NCBI GenBank assembly: GCA_940337035.1
Contig: CALNHX010003560.1
Location: 82,885-146,884 of the forward strand
DNA: 64,000 nt
Direction of reading: 5' to 3'
Source: Agriotes lineatus
Lineage: Eukaryota > Arthropoda > Insecta > Coleoptera > Elateridae
The position numbers were made by a program, and so were the translations under genes. The first letter of the stretch is position 1; each line of letters starts with the position of its first letter. Of this stretch, positions 11,165 to 21,334 are shown one piece after another. A model generated the notes under the pieces. The model was not told where the DNA came from and made no database searches. It saw only the letters and a program-made list of their open reading frames with translations.

Positions 11165-12175
11165 GACCATGGGCGTACCAAGCGAGGGGCAGGGGGGGGG
11201 GGGGGGGACAGCTGCCCCCCTAGAATCAAAAAAATTTTTTTTTTAATTATGGGGCTGCGTTTTGGAGATCAACCAAAAAAAATGGTTATAAAGTGATGAA
11301 ACGAAACAAAATTAGGTAGGGCGATGGCGATTTATCAGTTGTTTACTTCACTGATATGGTGTAAAAACCGAGAAGTATCTAGAACCACCTAGCGACTGGT
11401 AGAGGAATCTATGGCAGCCAGCCCGTAGGATTCAAGTGAGGAGATGTCACCAGCGGGCTCTAGCCGACTAGACGTGAGCGGATAGCAGGTTGGCGGCAAC
11501 GTTCTAGCAGAGTGCATAGATGGCAGCCAATGAGAGAAGAGGGAATCTTCTAGACGATCTAGAAAGTTCGGCGTCACTGATAAATTGAACCGGCCGCCGC
11601 GAAAAATTAGATTAGTATAAGAAAAAAAAATTAAAATTGAAATAAATGTAACTAAAAATAGTCATTTATTATACAAGACGATAAAGTTAAATTTTATCCA
11701 CGAGTGAATCGTTTAACGTCGAGACGAAGTCGAGACGTTAATGATTCAAGAGTGGATAGAAATAACTTTATCGTCGTGTATAATACAATATTTTTTTCTA
11801 TAGCAAGAACTTTGACAATTTCAAAAGAAAATAAGGACAGTCAATCACATTTCAAAATGTCAGCAGCTAGATTGGGTTGCTACGATAATACTAAGCTGTC
11901 ATATTTAATTTAAACAAAAGTTAGAAAATTAAATTACTTTATCTATCCTTGATGTTAAAGTGCTACTTTATCTACCCTTGCTGTTAAAGTAAATCTTGAC
12001 CTTTTGTTTTGAGTTGATAAAAGCACACTTTAACATGTGCTATAGAAAAAAAATTATTTTTTTTTGAGCAAATAATTATAGTAACTAATAAAACACTGCT
12101 ATAATTAAATATAAATTTTGTTTTCATTCGTCTTTTCCCTGCTGAAATGTCAGAACCTGAATGACCAGACTTGCC
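11165..12175. mobile_element. about 1 kb insertion inside the foldback arm
   Basis: The segment has no counterpart in the right arm. Its left boundary is GC-rich and contains a run of about 15 G (11191-11207) with AGCTGCCCCCC; its right boundary contains TTGCCCCCCTTGCAG. This suggests weak inverted ends. Inside is an imperfect hairpin (about 11668-11788). Boundaries are approximate and the family is unknown. Confidence 0.45.
11668..11788. other. long imperfect hairpin
   Basis: ATTATACAAGACGATAAAGT at the left returns as ACTTTATCGTCGTGTATAAT at the right, with an inner matched pair (TTTATCCACGAGTGAATC / GATTCAAGAGTGGATAG) and a short GTCGAGACGAAGTCGAGAC centre. It could expose a cruciform or encode a structured RNA. 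A similarly built hairpin with a TGGATAAC stem lies at 35614-35717. Confidence 0.65.
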
Positions 12176-13217
12176 CCCCTTGCAGTGAAAGCTGGAGAAG
12201 TTTTAAGGTTTGTGTTAATAATTCATATTAAAAGCCTATTGAATAATAAACAATAAAAAAAAGAGTGAAAATAAACATAATACAGTACTTACTTTGGTGA
12301 ATTGATTAATAGATGTGTCAATGTAAAGGATAATTGTCAATACTTGGTTTGATTGGGTGTAGAAGTCAAGTTGACAGTTAATGTCATTCAGTAGTCAAGG
12401 ATTTATATAGAATTTAAACTTCAATTAAGAGATAACTAGATTGGCGAACCACCCTGAAAAGAGTACTCAATTGAAATAATTAGTTAAAAGTAAAATTTAA
12501 CATAATTGATTTGAAAAAGAAATTAATTAAGGGCTAGCTCAAAGCAAAAGACCCAATGCATAATTATATAGTCTCCCAACGTGGTGCATTACAATATATG
12601 TTGTTGTGATAGCTCCACTTTTGACTAGCTATTACTTATGCAATGGCTCAATACTTGATATGCTTATTTTATTTAGTATTTGCCCTATTATTTCTTTTCA
12701 AATCAATTTTACTTTTAACTAAATATTACAATTGAGACTCTCAGCGGGGTTTGCCAATCTAGTTATCTATTAATTGAAATCAAAATTTAATAATGCTTCT
12801 ATGACTGCTAACCGACACCAACTGTCAGCTTGACTTTTAAATTGAATTGAACCAAGAATTGACAATTATACTTTATACTGACATATCCATTAATCAATTC
12901 ACCAAAGTAAGTACTGTATTATATTTATTTCACTCTTTCTTTTATTGTTCGTTATTCAAACTGTTTTTATATGAATAAATAAAACAAACCTAAACACTTC
13001 TCAAGCTTTAAGTGCAAGTATCCAAATACTACAGCTCCCAATTTCCACAGTTCCTGATGTTCACAGACTGCAACGTCTACAGCTTATTTCTTCAATAGTC
13101 AAAGCTATGACGCTCTACCATCCTTCAAACCACATCCAACCTGTCAAAACCCCAACTGTCCGTAGAATCCGGTCCTACTCCTTTCACCAACGTAACTGCC
13201 ACACCAACAGACTCCTG

Positions 13218-13268
13218 GTAAGTTTCAGTATTATAGATGATCCCAAACTAATCTTCTTTATTCCTCAG
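13218..13268 (+). other. intron-like segment in foldback arm (51 nt)
   Basis: It starts GTAAGTTT and ends in TTTATTCCTCAG, between C-rich, exon-like flanks. The inverted left arm preserves an intron-like segment of exactly the same length at 11011-11061 (minus strand), with donor and acceptor intact although the flanks have diverged. A third family member at 54673-54729 has comparable signals. Splicing is inferred from motif only. Confidence 0.45.
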
Positions 13269-14124
13269 GTAGTGCTCTGTATCCAACAACACCCATAGAA
13301 ACTGTCCAAATCAAGCAGCTACCTCTTATAACTTCCTCCTAAATGATTGACTTGTCTTCTATGTAATCACTAACTTCAGTAATGAATATCAATTATATCT
13401 TACATGTATCAATAAATCCAAATCCATTGAATTATTGTAGTATTCTTGTTATTTGCATTCAATTAACGGTATTGCACAATCTCTTCACCGATTGTATGGA
13501 TCCATTAAATTCAATATTACCTACCTTTTCATATTTTCACCACGTATATTTGTTAATAGCCCCATTATTTGTATTTCACCAACCATCATACTAAATAAGG
13601 CATAATTTCCAACTTCTTCTAAATTTGTTAATATGACTGTCTAAACAAAAATATTATCTCTGGTAGTTACTATTATTACTGCCCTCTTAAAATATAAAAT
13701 GTCGTAATTATTACATGCTACAATTCCTTATTATTAAAGCAAGCATACTTGTCAAAATAACCTTGGTTTACACTTTTTAATGGTTGAACTCACCGATCAA
13801 AATTAAATACTCAATTTTTATTTAATTATCAAATTACATTACTAATTGTCTCAATTTAATATTCACCGTTGATTTTGAATTTAACACCCAATCTTATTTA
13901 AAAACCCCTCAAAATGTGATTGTATTAATCTTCGAAATTTATCATATTTTTATTATTATTTAACAACTACCCTATGTGTATCATAACAATGTACATACAA
14001 TATATCAAAAAAGAAAGCAATAACAATGTTGATAATATTATAAAATAAATCAGTATTCAGTGGTATAAACATCTAAAGTAAAACAGAAGTACGATATAAC
14101 ATGTACTAAAGGAGGTAACAATAA

Positions 14125-14860
14125 TAATTACTGGCTAGATTGATTATCATGAAATATGGGTTTACAATTTAATTTAAACGCTTGAGAGTTCGCACTGATA
14201 AGGAATAATTCGTGTATATCATTTATCAAAGTGGATGCTATTTTTTCAAAGCAGTCTTTGAATTTGGCTGTGTTATGAAATGATATAGCCAACTGTTCCC
14301 TATTTCTCAGATATAAATCGTGATAAACCATTCTCCCATTTAAAAGAGAATACAAATATTTAGGTACCTTGTACAAAAACGTGATATATGAGCATACAGT
14401 AATATACGGAAAAGCGATTTTCAACCTTGAGTATTTACAAGTCATTGTAATAAGGTGTAACATGTTCTTTACGATTTATGTTAAATGAGTAACGCAAACA
14501 GTAGTTTTACAAAAGCTGAAGTTTATGTTTATATTGCTGAGTTAGAAAGTTGTAATACGCCTGACTACAATAATGCAGTTGGCTAATGATTAAGCTATTG
14601 ACAATGCGCCATTTAACATCAGATGGCAGAACACTCTTAAATTTATACATTTTGAAGACAGTTTCGCAAAACACGATTTGCATTTCTTCGTTATATGCGA
14701 TTCGAAATTTAAATTACAATCGAGCAACGCCCCAAGGTTTTTTACACATTCGGAGAACATTATAACTATAACACTATCACCAATCACAATATTAGTGGTA
14801 AGATAAGAAAGAGCCCTATGTCGCATTATGGGTGAACCAATGCACAGATGCCTAGCCGAG
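14125..14860 (-). pseudogene. non-LTR retrotransposon RT C-terminal fragment (CR1/Jockey-like)
   Basis: On the minus strand the translation contains VKNLGALLDCNLNFESHI, matching the LGV.LD..L.F..HI block of CR1/Jockey-type reverse transcriptases downstream of the catalytic motifs. Next comes LHYCSQAYYN, the usual L.YC..VY block, and then a C-terminal region with FKDCFEKIA. Stops and at least one frame change interrupt it, and the catalytic FxDD part is missing, so it is a dead 5'-truncated copy. It abuts the Penelope-like region near 14860 head to head. Confidence 0.65.
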
Positions 14861-15405
14861 CCAAGACCATATGCTCGGAGGAAGAAGACTTTAAACGGGA
14901 AATTGAGATAATCACAGAAATGCTGCAAGCTAATGGCTACCCAAAAAGAACTCTAAACGAAACGCTAAAAGAGATGGACGGAAATACAACACCGGCAGGG
15001 GATGAGAAAACGGAGCCAACAACCACGGCCGTAATACCATCCATCCGAAGAGTTTCCGACAAACGGAGAAGAATCGGAAGCAGATTCAACATAAGAACTG
15101 CCTTCAAGTCCACAACAACTCTAAGAGGCATGATGACGCATACCAAGCCTCAGAACGAAGATCATAGTTCAAAGAACTGTATCTACAGCGTACCGTGAGA
15201 GTGTGGAAAACAATACATAGGGGAAAACACAACGACCCCTATGAGTGTGATTATCGGAACACCGCAAAAATATTAGAAAGGGCGAAACCATCAAATCCAA
15301 TATAGCAGAACATGTGTGGAACGAAGATCACCACATACAATTAGAAAACGCATCAATTGTAGCTAAAGAGGAAAACTTTTATTCTTTAAAAGTTCAATCT
15401 CCATA
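14860..15405 (+). pseudogene. Penelope-like element, GIY-YIG endonuclease region
   Basis: The plus-strand reading has EEDFKREIEIITEMLQANGY, typical of the linker region of Penelope-like reverse transcriptases. It continues through RRIGSRFNIRTAF and TTLRGMMTHTKP to NCIYSVP-stop-ECGKQYIGE, the C-x-C-G-x-x-YIG core of the GIY-YIG endonuclease. A TGA replaces the first conserved Cys codon. After a frame change, IAEHVWNEDHHIQLENASIV matches the H..H end of the domain. The reverse-transcriptase core is absent. I am confident of the family; the copy is dead. Confidence 0.8.
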
Positions 15406-16620
15406 AAACCTACCTTGTTGTAGATATCTTCTTGCATATGATTATTATTAACTCGGCTAACTCTATTTGCCTTAATCTGCAGGGTAACTGTTACATTACT
15501 TTAACAAGACACTGCAGTCTATTTCAATGTACTTTTACTATTTAATAAAATATTTTAGAAAGATAATATGTATTTATGTTTTAATAATGTATCCAATTAT
15601 AACCTTTGAATGACAATTTATCTGTTTTGCTATTTAATACATCAATATAAAGGTAATTGTTAATGTTTATTGAAGTTACTGGTATTCTGACAATTTAAAG
15701 AAAATTTTGTTAATGATACTTTCAATGATTAATTTCAATATTTAAACTTTAGGTTTATAAATCAATCTTAATTAATAAAACTAATTTAAATGCATTTAAA
15801 AATTCTATAGGCTTTTTTAATTCTTTTTACTTATTTTGTTCATAACTCAGTACTGAGAATTGATTTTGAAATTGACTCACTTTGCTTACTCACTTGTATC
15901 CACGTGTCTGCAATCTTCTCTGCAAAAGGTTCTTTCTGGAATTCACTTGTTTCTGCCACTTCGGTATCAATGTTCTTCAATTTTAACGATAGTATTCCAC
16001 TTTGATATCACGCACTGATAATCACTTTTAATGTCGTTATAATTAAATTCTACCCAAAGTTTATTTGTTTTAGCATTAATTCTGGAGGATTATTTTTTAT
16101 CTGCCATAAAATTAATAATTTTTCTATCAGCCTCCTTCTCTCTTATCAAAACATAAACAATCCCTTTTCCAGAAGTAAATTTTATTAATTATCAACTTAA
16201 ATCAAGCTAGTTAAATATCTTGGCAAAACTCATTTTTTAGGTTATTAATATTCATTTAACATAATATAACATATTTAAAACTTTCCTGGATTATAAGTAG
16301 GTAAACCATCACACTAACAAAATTAATTTATACTTCAGTGCAATGTATCTCATATGAACAATAAATAATTTTAAACAATTCAAACCACTTGCTTTGGGTC
16401 ATTCTTTTCTTAATTGAGCTTCAATAGAATGCATTGAATGAATATTTATACATTATTCATATTAATACTGATTTCTACTATTTTATTTGACTTTCTCATA
16501 TTTTGAAGGTGTTATACTAATCTTGGTCAGTTTTTTAAGTGATTCAACCTTTTATAGAATATATTCTTTTTTTACCATTTTTCTATCATAGCAATATATA
16601 TAAGTTTACCACTAAAAGAT
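15406..16620. other. no recognised gene; AT-rich
   Basis: AT-rich sequence with short polypyrimidine stretches. Some blocks resemble the centre of the 10.27-14.0 kb foldback (ATCAATATAAAGGTAATTGT), so it could be a diverged relative. I see no gene. Confidence 0.4.
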
Positions 16621-16622
16621 AT

Positions 16623-16910
16623 GACCGGGCTGGTCGCCTAATGGTAAGAGTGGCAGACTAGTAATCACAGCGATCAGCGATCCCGGGTTCAAACTCCAGG
16701 GAGGCACGAGTTCACGTAGAAAAAAAACGTACAATATCAGCCCTTCTCAGGATTAACCAGGAACACCTAAAGACGGGAGTAGATCAAAAACTCCCGAAAC
16801 GTTGTGTGATATACACCTTAGATAGTGGAAAAAGTTCGATAAAACATATAATAGACCACTGCCAAAAAAATGACATTCAGAGAACAAATCGCCAATAAAG
16901 TTTTACAATT
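16623..16910 (+). mobile_element. tRNA-derived SINE with hammerhead-like tail
   Basis: The head carries an A-box-like stretch (TGGTCGCCTAATGGTAAGAG) and a B-box-like GGGTTCAAACTCC at tRNA-like spacing. About 70 bases downstream is CTAAAGAC, then GGGAGT, a loop, ACTCCC and GAAACGTT. This mirrors the core of hammerhead ribozymes (CUGANGA, stem II, GAAA), with the first box mutated (CTAAAGA). Such motifs are known in Penelope-like elements and in some SINE-like repeats. The right boundary is estimated. Confidence 0.5.
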
Positions 16911-17349
16911 CTCCTAAAGGAGTTTGCTCCAGCCGGCACGTAATTTTTAGTTGCAACAGTTGCACTTCTGATCACGTACTACTCATACTAGCTTCGCTCA
17001 ATTTTTCGGCTTACGAGGTAAACCCTGCATAAATTTACTCTTAACAGAGAAAGGCACGTTTCTAGACCGGCTAAATATTCGCCGGTTGTAATTTTAATAT
17101 GACCAGTTTACCTACGAAATTCTACCTTAAAATATTTATGATACAAATTGCTTATGGTTAACTAAAGTACAGTCTATTCCTACAATCGCGTATAGTTTAT
17201 TTTCACCAAGAACGCAATTTACAGTATTTAAAGAAGTACAGGGTTTCCCTTGGATTCAGGTGAAATAATTTTTTAACGCTTTTTTTATGAAATGATGCCA
17301 TGAACCCTATTAATAGCATAATAATTTGACATAGGTCGAATAACTTGGG

Positions 17350-17800
17350 AGTAGTGTACATAGGGGTGTTCTGGGACACTTCCGGTGGTTTGAAACTTGG
17401 CTAAGTGTCACGTGGCGGCCTCTGGTTTGAAACCTGGCTAAGTCTAGCCGAAGGTCACGGTCTAGCCGGGGTCAAGGTCACGGTCATTGGCCTCTGGTGT
17501 GAAACTTGGCTAAGTCTAGTCGAAGGTCACGGGCGAGGTCACGGGCCTCACCTAGGTCACGTGCCACTTCCGGAATTTTTTGGGTTAAAAGTGTAGTTTT
17601 TGAAATTTTCCCACGCTCGAGCGTCTGGGATGCAAACATGTCTATTCTTGCAGGATGTTATCAGTAAATCAGAAGCTATTGTTACGCTTATCAAAATTTT
17701 CTCAGGCTCGACCGGATGTGAGACATCGTCTGACAGACATGTCTATTCTTGCAGGATGTTATCAGTAGAACAATGGCATCCATTGTTTTAAAGTCGACAC
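17350..17800 (+). promoter_or_regulatory. element head 1: AGGTCA-rich terminal region
   Basis: After the terminal repeat it contains several AGGTCA/GGTCACG motifs, including GGTCAAGGTCACGG. A GATGTTATCAGTA block preceded by ACATGTCTATTCTTGCAG occurs twice, at 17635 and 17740. It could be a promoter or a transposase-binding region; neither is shown. Matching heads lie at 22640-23110 and, inverted, at about 31255-31630 and 31645-31935. Confidence 0.4.
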
Positions 17801-17963
17801 GAAATTCGAGAACAATGAAGCCATTGTTGTCTGGAGATTAAAATGTGCAAAGCTGGTAAATAGAACAATGACATCCATTGTTTTAAAATCAGAACGATAA
17901 TTGAACAATGAAGTCTTTGTTGTCTGGAGGAATTTTTTTGCTGACCTCCATTATCAGATAATG

Positions 17964-18152
17964 TTAGGTTTTTTGTTTTATTACACGTTCAACGAGATGT
18001 ATGTCTGGATATTTAACTTGAATAGGCCGATTGGAAGCATCTTTTAGTAGATAGGTAATGTGTTCGATCCCGCTGGAGGACTGTTTAAGCGGTAGACAGT
18101 ATTTAACATAATACAAAAGTGTTGGAGTGTTAGAGACATTGTTTGTAAGCAA
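17964..18152 (-). pseudogene. unrecognised conserved frame, copy 1 of 3
   Basis: The minus-strand reading contains SSSGIEHITYLLKDASNRPI and VKYPDIHLVERVIKQK. The same frame occurs at 23485-23727 (minus) and 30750-31085 (plus) with a few substitutions. It has no convincing ATG in the longest copy, so it may be an exon or a relic of a longer gene. I do not recognise it. Its orientation is opposite to the microprotein and DUF8207 genes of the same unit. Confidence 0.3.
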
Positions 18153-18600
18153 AGTAAATATTACGTGTTTTTTTTCCCGTACTTTATTAAATACACAGTC
18201 TCGAGCCGATAGTTATTTATTTCGCTTGGATTTATGTACAGCATCCCCTCACTTTAGCAATAAGCAAGTTCCTAAAGAAGTATTATTATGCTGTAGAGAT
18301 TTACAGGTTACAGTTCGGAGTGTAAACTGAGTTAAAAATCCACTGGAAGACTGTTTAAGCGGTAGACAGTATTTAACATAATACAAAAGTGTTGGAGACA
18401 TTGTTTGTAAGCAAAGTAAATATTACGTGTTTTTTCCAGTACTTTATTAAATACACAGTCTCCAGCCGATAGTTATTTATTTCACTTGGATTTATGTACA
18501 GCATCCTCTCACTTTAGCAATTAGCAAGTTTCTAAAGAAATATTATTATGCTGTAGAGATTTACAGGTTACAGTTCGGAGTGTAAACTGAGTTAAAAAAA
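18070..18600 (+). repeat. 267-bp tandem duplication unique to left arm
   Basis: The block beginning GGACTGTTTAAGCGGTAGAC and ending GTAAACTGAGTTAAAAA is present twice in succession (18073-18338 and about 18342-18598). The other two copies in the window (23650-23910 and the inverse near 30610-30860) have it once, so the duplication arose after the units separated. Confidence 0.8.
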
Positions 18601-18629
18601 ATTTGGATATTAGCAATAGTACCATTTAA

Positions 18630-19065
18630 TTGCATATTGTTTTCTTTTACCAAATTTTAGATTGTTTTAATATAGGCTCGAAAGCACTGCTGACAGACAG
18701 ACAGAAAACTTGTAAACCGGGTCTTGTCAAATATCGAACAGCAATATATATTAGTAAAAAATACCCTTCAGTTAGCAGGTTTGATGTAGTTTTAGCCACA
18801 TTCCAGCAGTAAACTCTGGTAGGAAGCTAACACACACATAAGTACGGTGGGTCTTAGACAGCTGAATTTTATAATACAAAACAGGAGCGATAAAAGAACC
18901 GTGTTTACCAATCAGCATTTTTCAGTTTATCCGATTCGGCAACTTCCGCATATCGCAAAACAGACACCTTCTTTGTTCCTGTGTTGGCATCTTGGCTTTA
19001 AGAATGTTATGGTTTATTTACATCTTGTGTTAGCGCCCTTGGTTTTAAGAACGTTATGTAAATGA
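18630..19065 (+). pseudogene. unrecognised frame near unit centre, copy 1 of 3
   Basis: Two overlapping frames correspond to one continuous 143-codon frame in the second unit. Shared residues include LTDRQKTCKPGLVKYRTAIY and SDKRTVFT. In this copy the frame is broken around 18795-18850. None starts with a good ATG. I do not recognise a family, and coding status is unproven. Confidence 0.25.
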
Positions 19066-19299
19066 ATATTTTATAGAATTTGGAAAACTAAAGAATATAT
19101 TAGCAGATAATACAACTTATTTTAAAAACGCGAGGTTTATAAATACAATACAGCAAACCATAAAAGTTGGTTTTTGTTGTATAAGCAAGCCAATCCGGTA
19201 GAGAGATATTTAAGAGGGGTGATAAAATACTTAAAGAAAATATTAGCAGATAATACATTTGAAAAATCTGCACGACTAATACTCAAGATTATTACAATT

Positions 19300-20150
19300 A
19301 GAGACTGCAGACAAAAGGTAAGATATCAAAATTTTAAAATAAAGCCCTGAAAATAAGAACTAAATAAAACCAAATAAAAGCTATTAGGCCACAACAATAC
19401 TCTAATTAATAAGGATGCTATACAGGATATCCAACGGCGAGGGACATTTCATTTTTATCGCATAAAAAACTTATTGCTTAGAAATCAGGTCCAGATACCT
19501 GTTTAATGGAAAACATTTTCTTGAATTTTCTTTAAGTCGTTAGGTTGACTGTGCCAACTTTCCACGAAAAAACTAAAGCTCCTACAGGCCAGATTCTTGA
19601 ATCATGTAAATAATACAGCAAGGCATAAAACTTGGTTTTTGCAATATAAGACATCCGCAAGCCAATCCTAAACTGGTAGTTTTAAATAGCAGAATTTTAT
19701 AATACAAAACGAAGCGATGAAATAGTCGTCTGTTGATCATATTTTTGTAGCCACCCAGCATCTTTCAGTTTTTATAAGTTATCCTATCATCTCCTTGGTT
19801 GCAGGTGTTAATAGAGACTATATTTGCGTGTCGCCAGATGCCAGACCTGTCAAGACTTGTGGATGTGAGCGTCTGGGAATGTGCAAGGTTGCTAAAAATG
19901 AACCGGATGCCTGGGGTTTCTGAGCAGGTCTGCGCGGGGGTCTGCGCGAGGGTTTGGCGGTAAATTCAAATTCTGCACAGGTTTCGCAGGAAATTCAAAT
20001 TCTGCGTAGGTTTTGGCGGTAATTCAAATTCTGCGCATTATTTTGACGATGAATTTTAAATTATGATCAGGTTTTTGGCGGGAAATTCTGGGAGTGTACA
20101 AGGTTGCTAAAATGTATCGGGTCTTTGTCTGAGAAATTTACACCAGATGT
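19300..20150 (+). other. non-coding part of left unit with degenerate 35-bp repeats
   Basis: No long frame. From about 19920 to 20100 there are four degenerate tandem copies of a motif built from TCTGCGCAGG-TTTTGGCGG-AAATTCAAAT. One copy includes the exact TTTGGCGGGAAA E2F-type consensus at 20074-20085. The segment ends at the boundary block TCTATAAATTTGGTAGACAG, which precedes each tetranucleotide tract. Confidence 0.5.
20074..20085 (+). promoter_or_regulatory. E2F-type consensus motif
   Basis: Exact TTTGGCGGGAAA, a classical E2F binding sequence. The same 12-mer is at 25288, 25319 and 25826 (plus) and 29115 (minus), all within the composite element and upstream of the tetranucleotide tract. 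Function is inferred from the motif only. Confidence 0.4.
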
Positions 20151-20185
20151 AGTTAATGACCTCCATTATCAGTGTCTATAAATTT

Positions 20186-20514
20186 GGTAGACAGACAGAC
20201 AGGCAGACCAACAGGCAGGCAGACAGACAGGCAGACCGACAGGCAGGCAGACAAACAGACAGACAGGCAGAAGCAGGCAGGCAGGCAGGTAGACAGACAG
20301 ACAGACAGACAGACAGGCAGACCGACAGGCAGACAGACAGACAGACAGACAGACAGACAGGTAGGCAGACAGACAGACAGACCGACAGACAGGTAGGCAG
20401 ACAGACAGACAGACAGACAGACAGACAGGCGGGCAAGCAGGCAGGCAGGCAGGCGGGCAAGCAGGCAGGCAGGCAGGTAGACAGACAGACAGACAGACAG
20501 GCAGACCGATAGGC

Positions 20515-20559
<45 letters not shown>

Positions 20560-20721
20560 GGCAGACAGACAGACAGGCAGGCAGACAGACAGACAGACAG
20601 ACAGACAGACAGGCAGGCAGACAGGCAGACAGGCAGGCAGGCGGGCAGGCAGACAGGCAGGCAGGCAGGCAGACAGGCAGACAGGCAGACAGGCAGACAG
20701 ATAGGTAGGCGGACAGGCAAG

Positions 20722-20813
<92 letters not shown>

Positions 20814-20821
20814 TAGGCAGG

Positions 20822-20852
<31 letters not shown>

Positions 20853-20870
20853 GCAGACGGACAGGCAGGC
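20186..20870 (+). repeat. (CAGA/CAGG)n tetranucleotide tract, left unit
   Basis: About 690 bases of CAGA and CAGG units with occasional CAGT, CGGA and TAGG variants; the right part is mainly CAGG. It starts after the conserved TCTATAAATTTGGTAGACAG and ends before CATTCTTAACACCATTTATT, about 60 bases upstream of the first zinc-ribbon ATG. CAGR repeats contain no stop codon on either strand, so the long Cys-Leu-Pro-Ala frames here are not evidence of a gene. Confidence 0.95.
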
Positions 20871-20929
20871 ATTCTTAACACCATTTATTGTACAGATTGT
20901 GAGCAGTAATAGAAATAGGTGTGAGAGAG

Positions 20930-21079
20930 ATGCATGTGCCAGTTAAGTATAAGTGTCCAAAATGTAAAGGGGAAACCGATCAAGAAGGACGAAAATGTAT
21001 TTCTTGCACATTGCACGAACATATGAAAGAAAACAGTGGTGGTAAACATTATCCTCAATCATATTTCAGACAATTCTAG
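20930..21079 (+). CDS. zinc-ribbon microprotein, copy 1 (left unit)
   Basis: A 49-codon frame from ATG to TAG. The product has two CxxC knuckles, CPKC at residues 9-12 and CISC at 23-26, spaced like a small zinc ribbon, followed by His29, His31 and His40 and a short aromatic C-terminus ending in FRQF. It is too short for standard gene calling. It is repeated almost unchanged at 21335-21484 and twice on the minus strand. The leader contains the long tetranucleotide tract and, further upstream, a TATAAA-like sequence. Partner and role are unknown; nucleic-acid or protein binding is typical of such ribbons. Between copies 1 and 2, two of five substitutions change an amino acid (H2P and S25A), and neither touches the Cys residues. 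Confidence 0.6.
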   Translation: MHVPVKYKCPKCKGETDQEGRKCISCTLHEHMKENSGGKHYPQSYFRQF

Positions 21080-21183
21080 CAAATAACTGAACTCAGCTTG
21101 GTGGACGCTATCGTCATGAATTTGATTCTTATATATACATCTAACAATTCTGATATCTATTATTTGATAAGAAACTGTTGACG

Positions 21184-21290
21184 TGTGGTAGTTAATGACC
21201 TCCATTATTAGTGTCTATAAATTTGGTAGATAGACATACAGACAGGCAGATAGGTAGGTCGACAGACAGGCAGACATTCTTAACACCATT
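21184..21290 (+). repeat. short second tetranucleotide leader
   Basis: The sequence GTAGTTAATGACCTCCATTA and TAAATTTGGTAGATAGACA repeats the boundary block seen at 20148, but the CAGR tract here is only about 50 bases before CATTCTTAACACC. This places the same leader architecture before the second zinc-ribbon gene. Confidence 0.75.
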
Positions 21291-21334
21291 TATTGTACAG
21301 ATTGTGAGCAGTAATAGAAATAGGAGTGAGAGAG

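Larger units (their letters stand above)
10269..13996. mobile_element. 3.7 kb foldback element, left arm interrupted
   Basis: The ends match as inverted repeats: TTGTTATGATACACTATAAG at about 10269 and CCTATGTGTATCATAACAAT at about 13990. The complementarity continues inward over most of both arms, including AACACCCAATCT-type blocks and a second matched pair around 12280-12440 and 12770-12920. The centre is near 12620. The left arm holds an unmatched insertion of roughly 1 kb (about 11165-12175). Both arms keep intron-like splice signals in the transcription sense of the right arm. It lies directly beside an (AT)n tract. Confidence 0.7.

Noticed and set aside
11191..11207. G run as a G-quadruplex regulatory site
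   Set aside because: A single homopolymer at an insertion edge, and a similar run at 50207; homopolymer slippage is a simpler explanation.
20153..20884. Open frames of up to 255 codons rich in Cys-Leu-Pro-Ala in the tetranucleotide tracts (also 28280-29047)
   Set aside because: CAGA/CAGG repeats contain no stop codon in any frame on either strand, so long frames are automatic; several frames are open at once.
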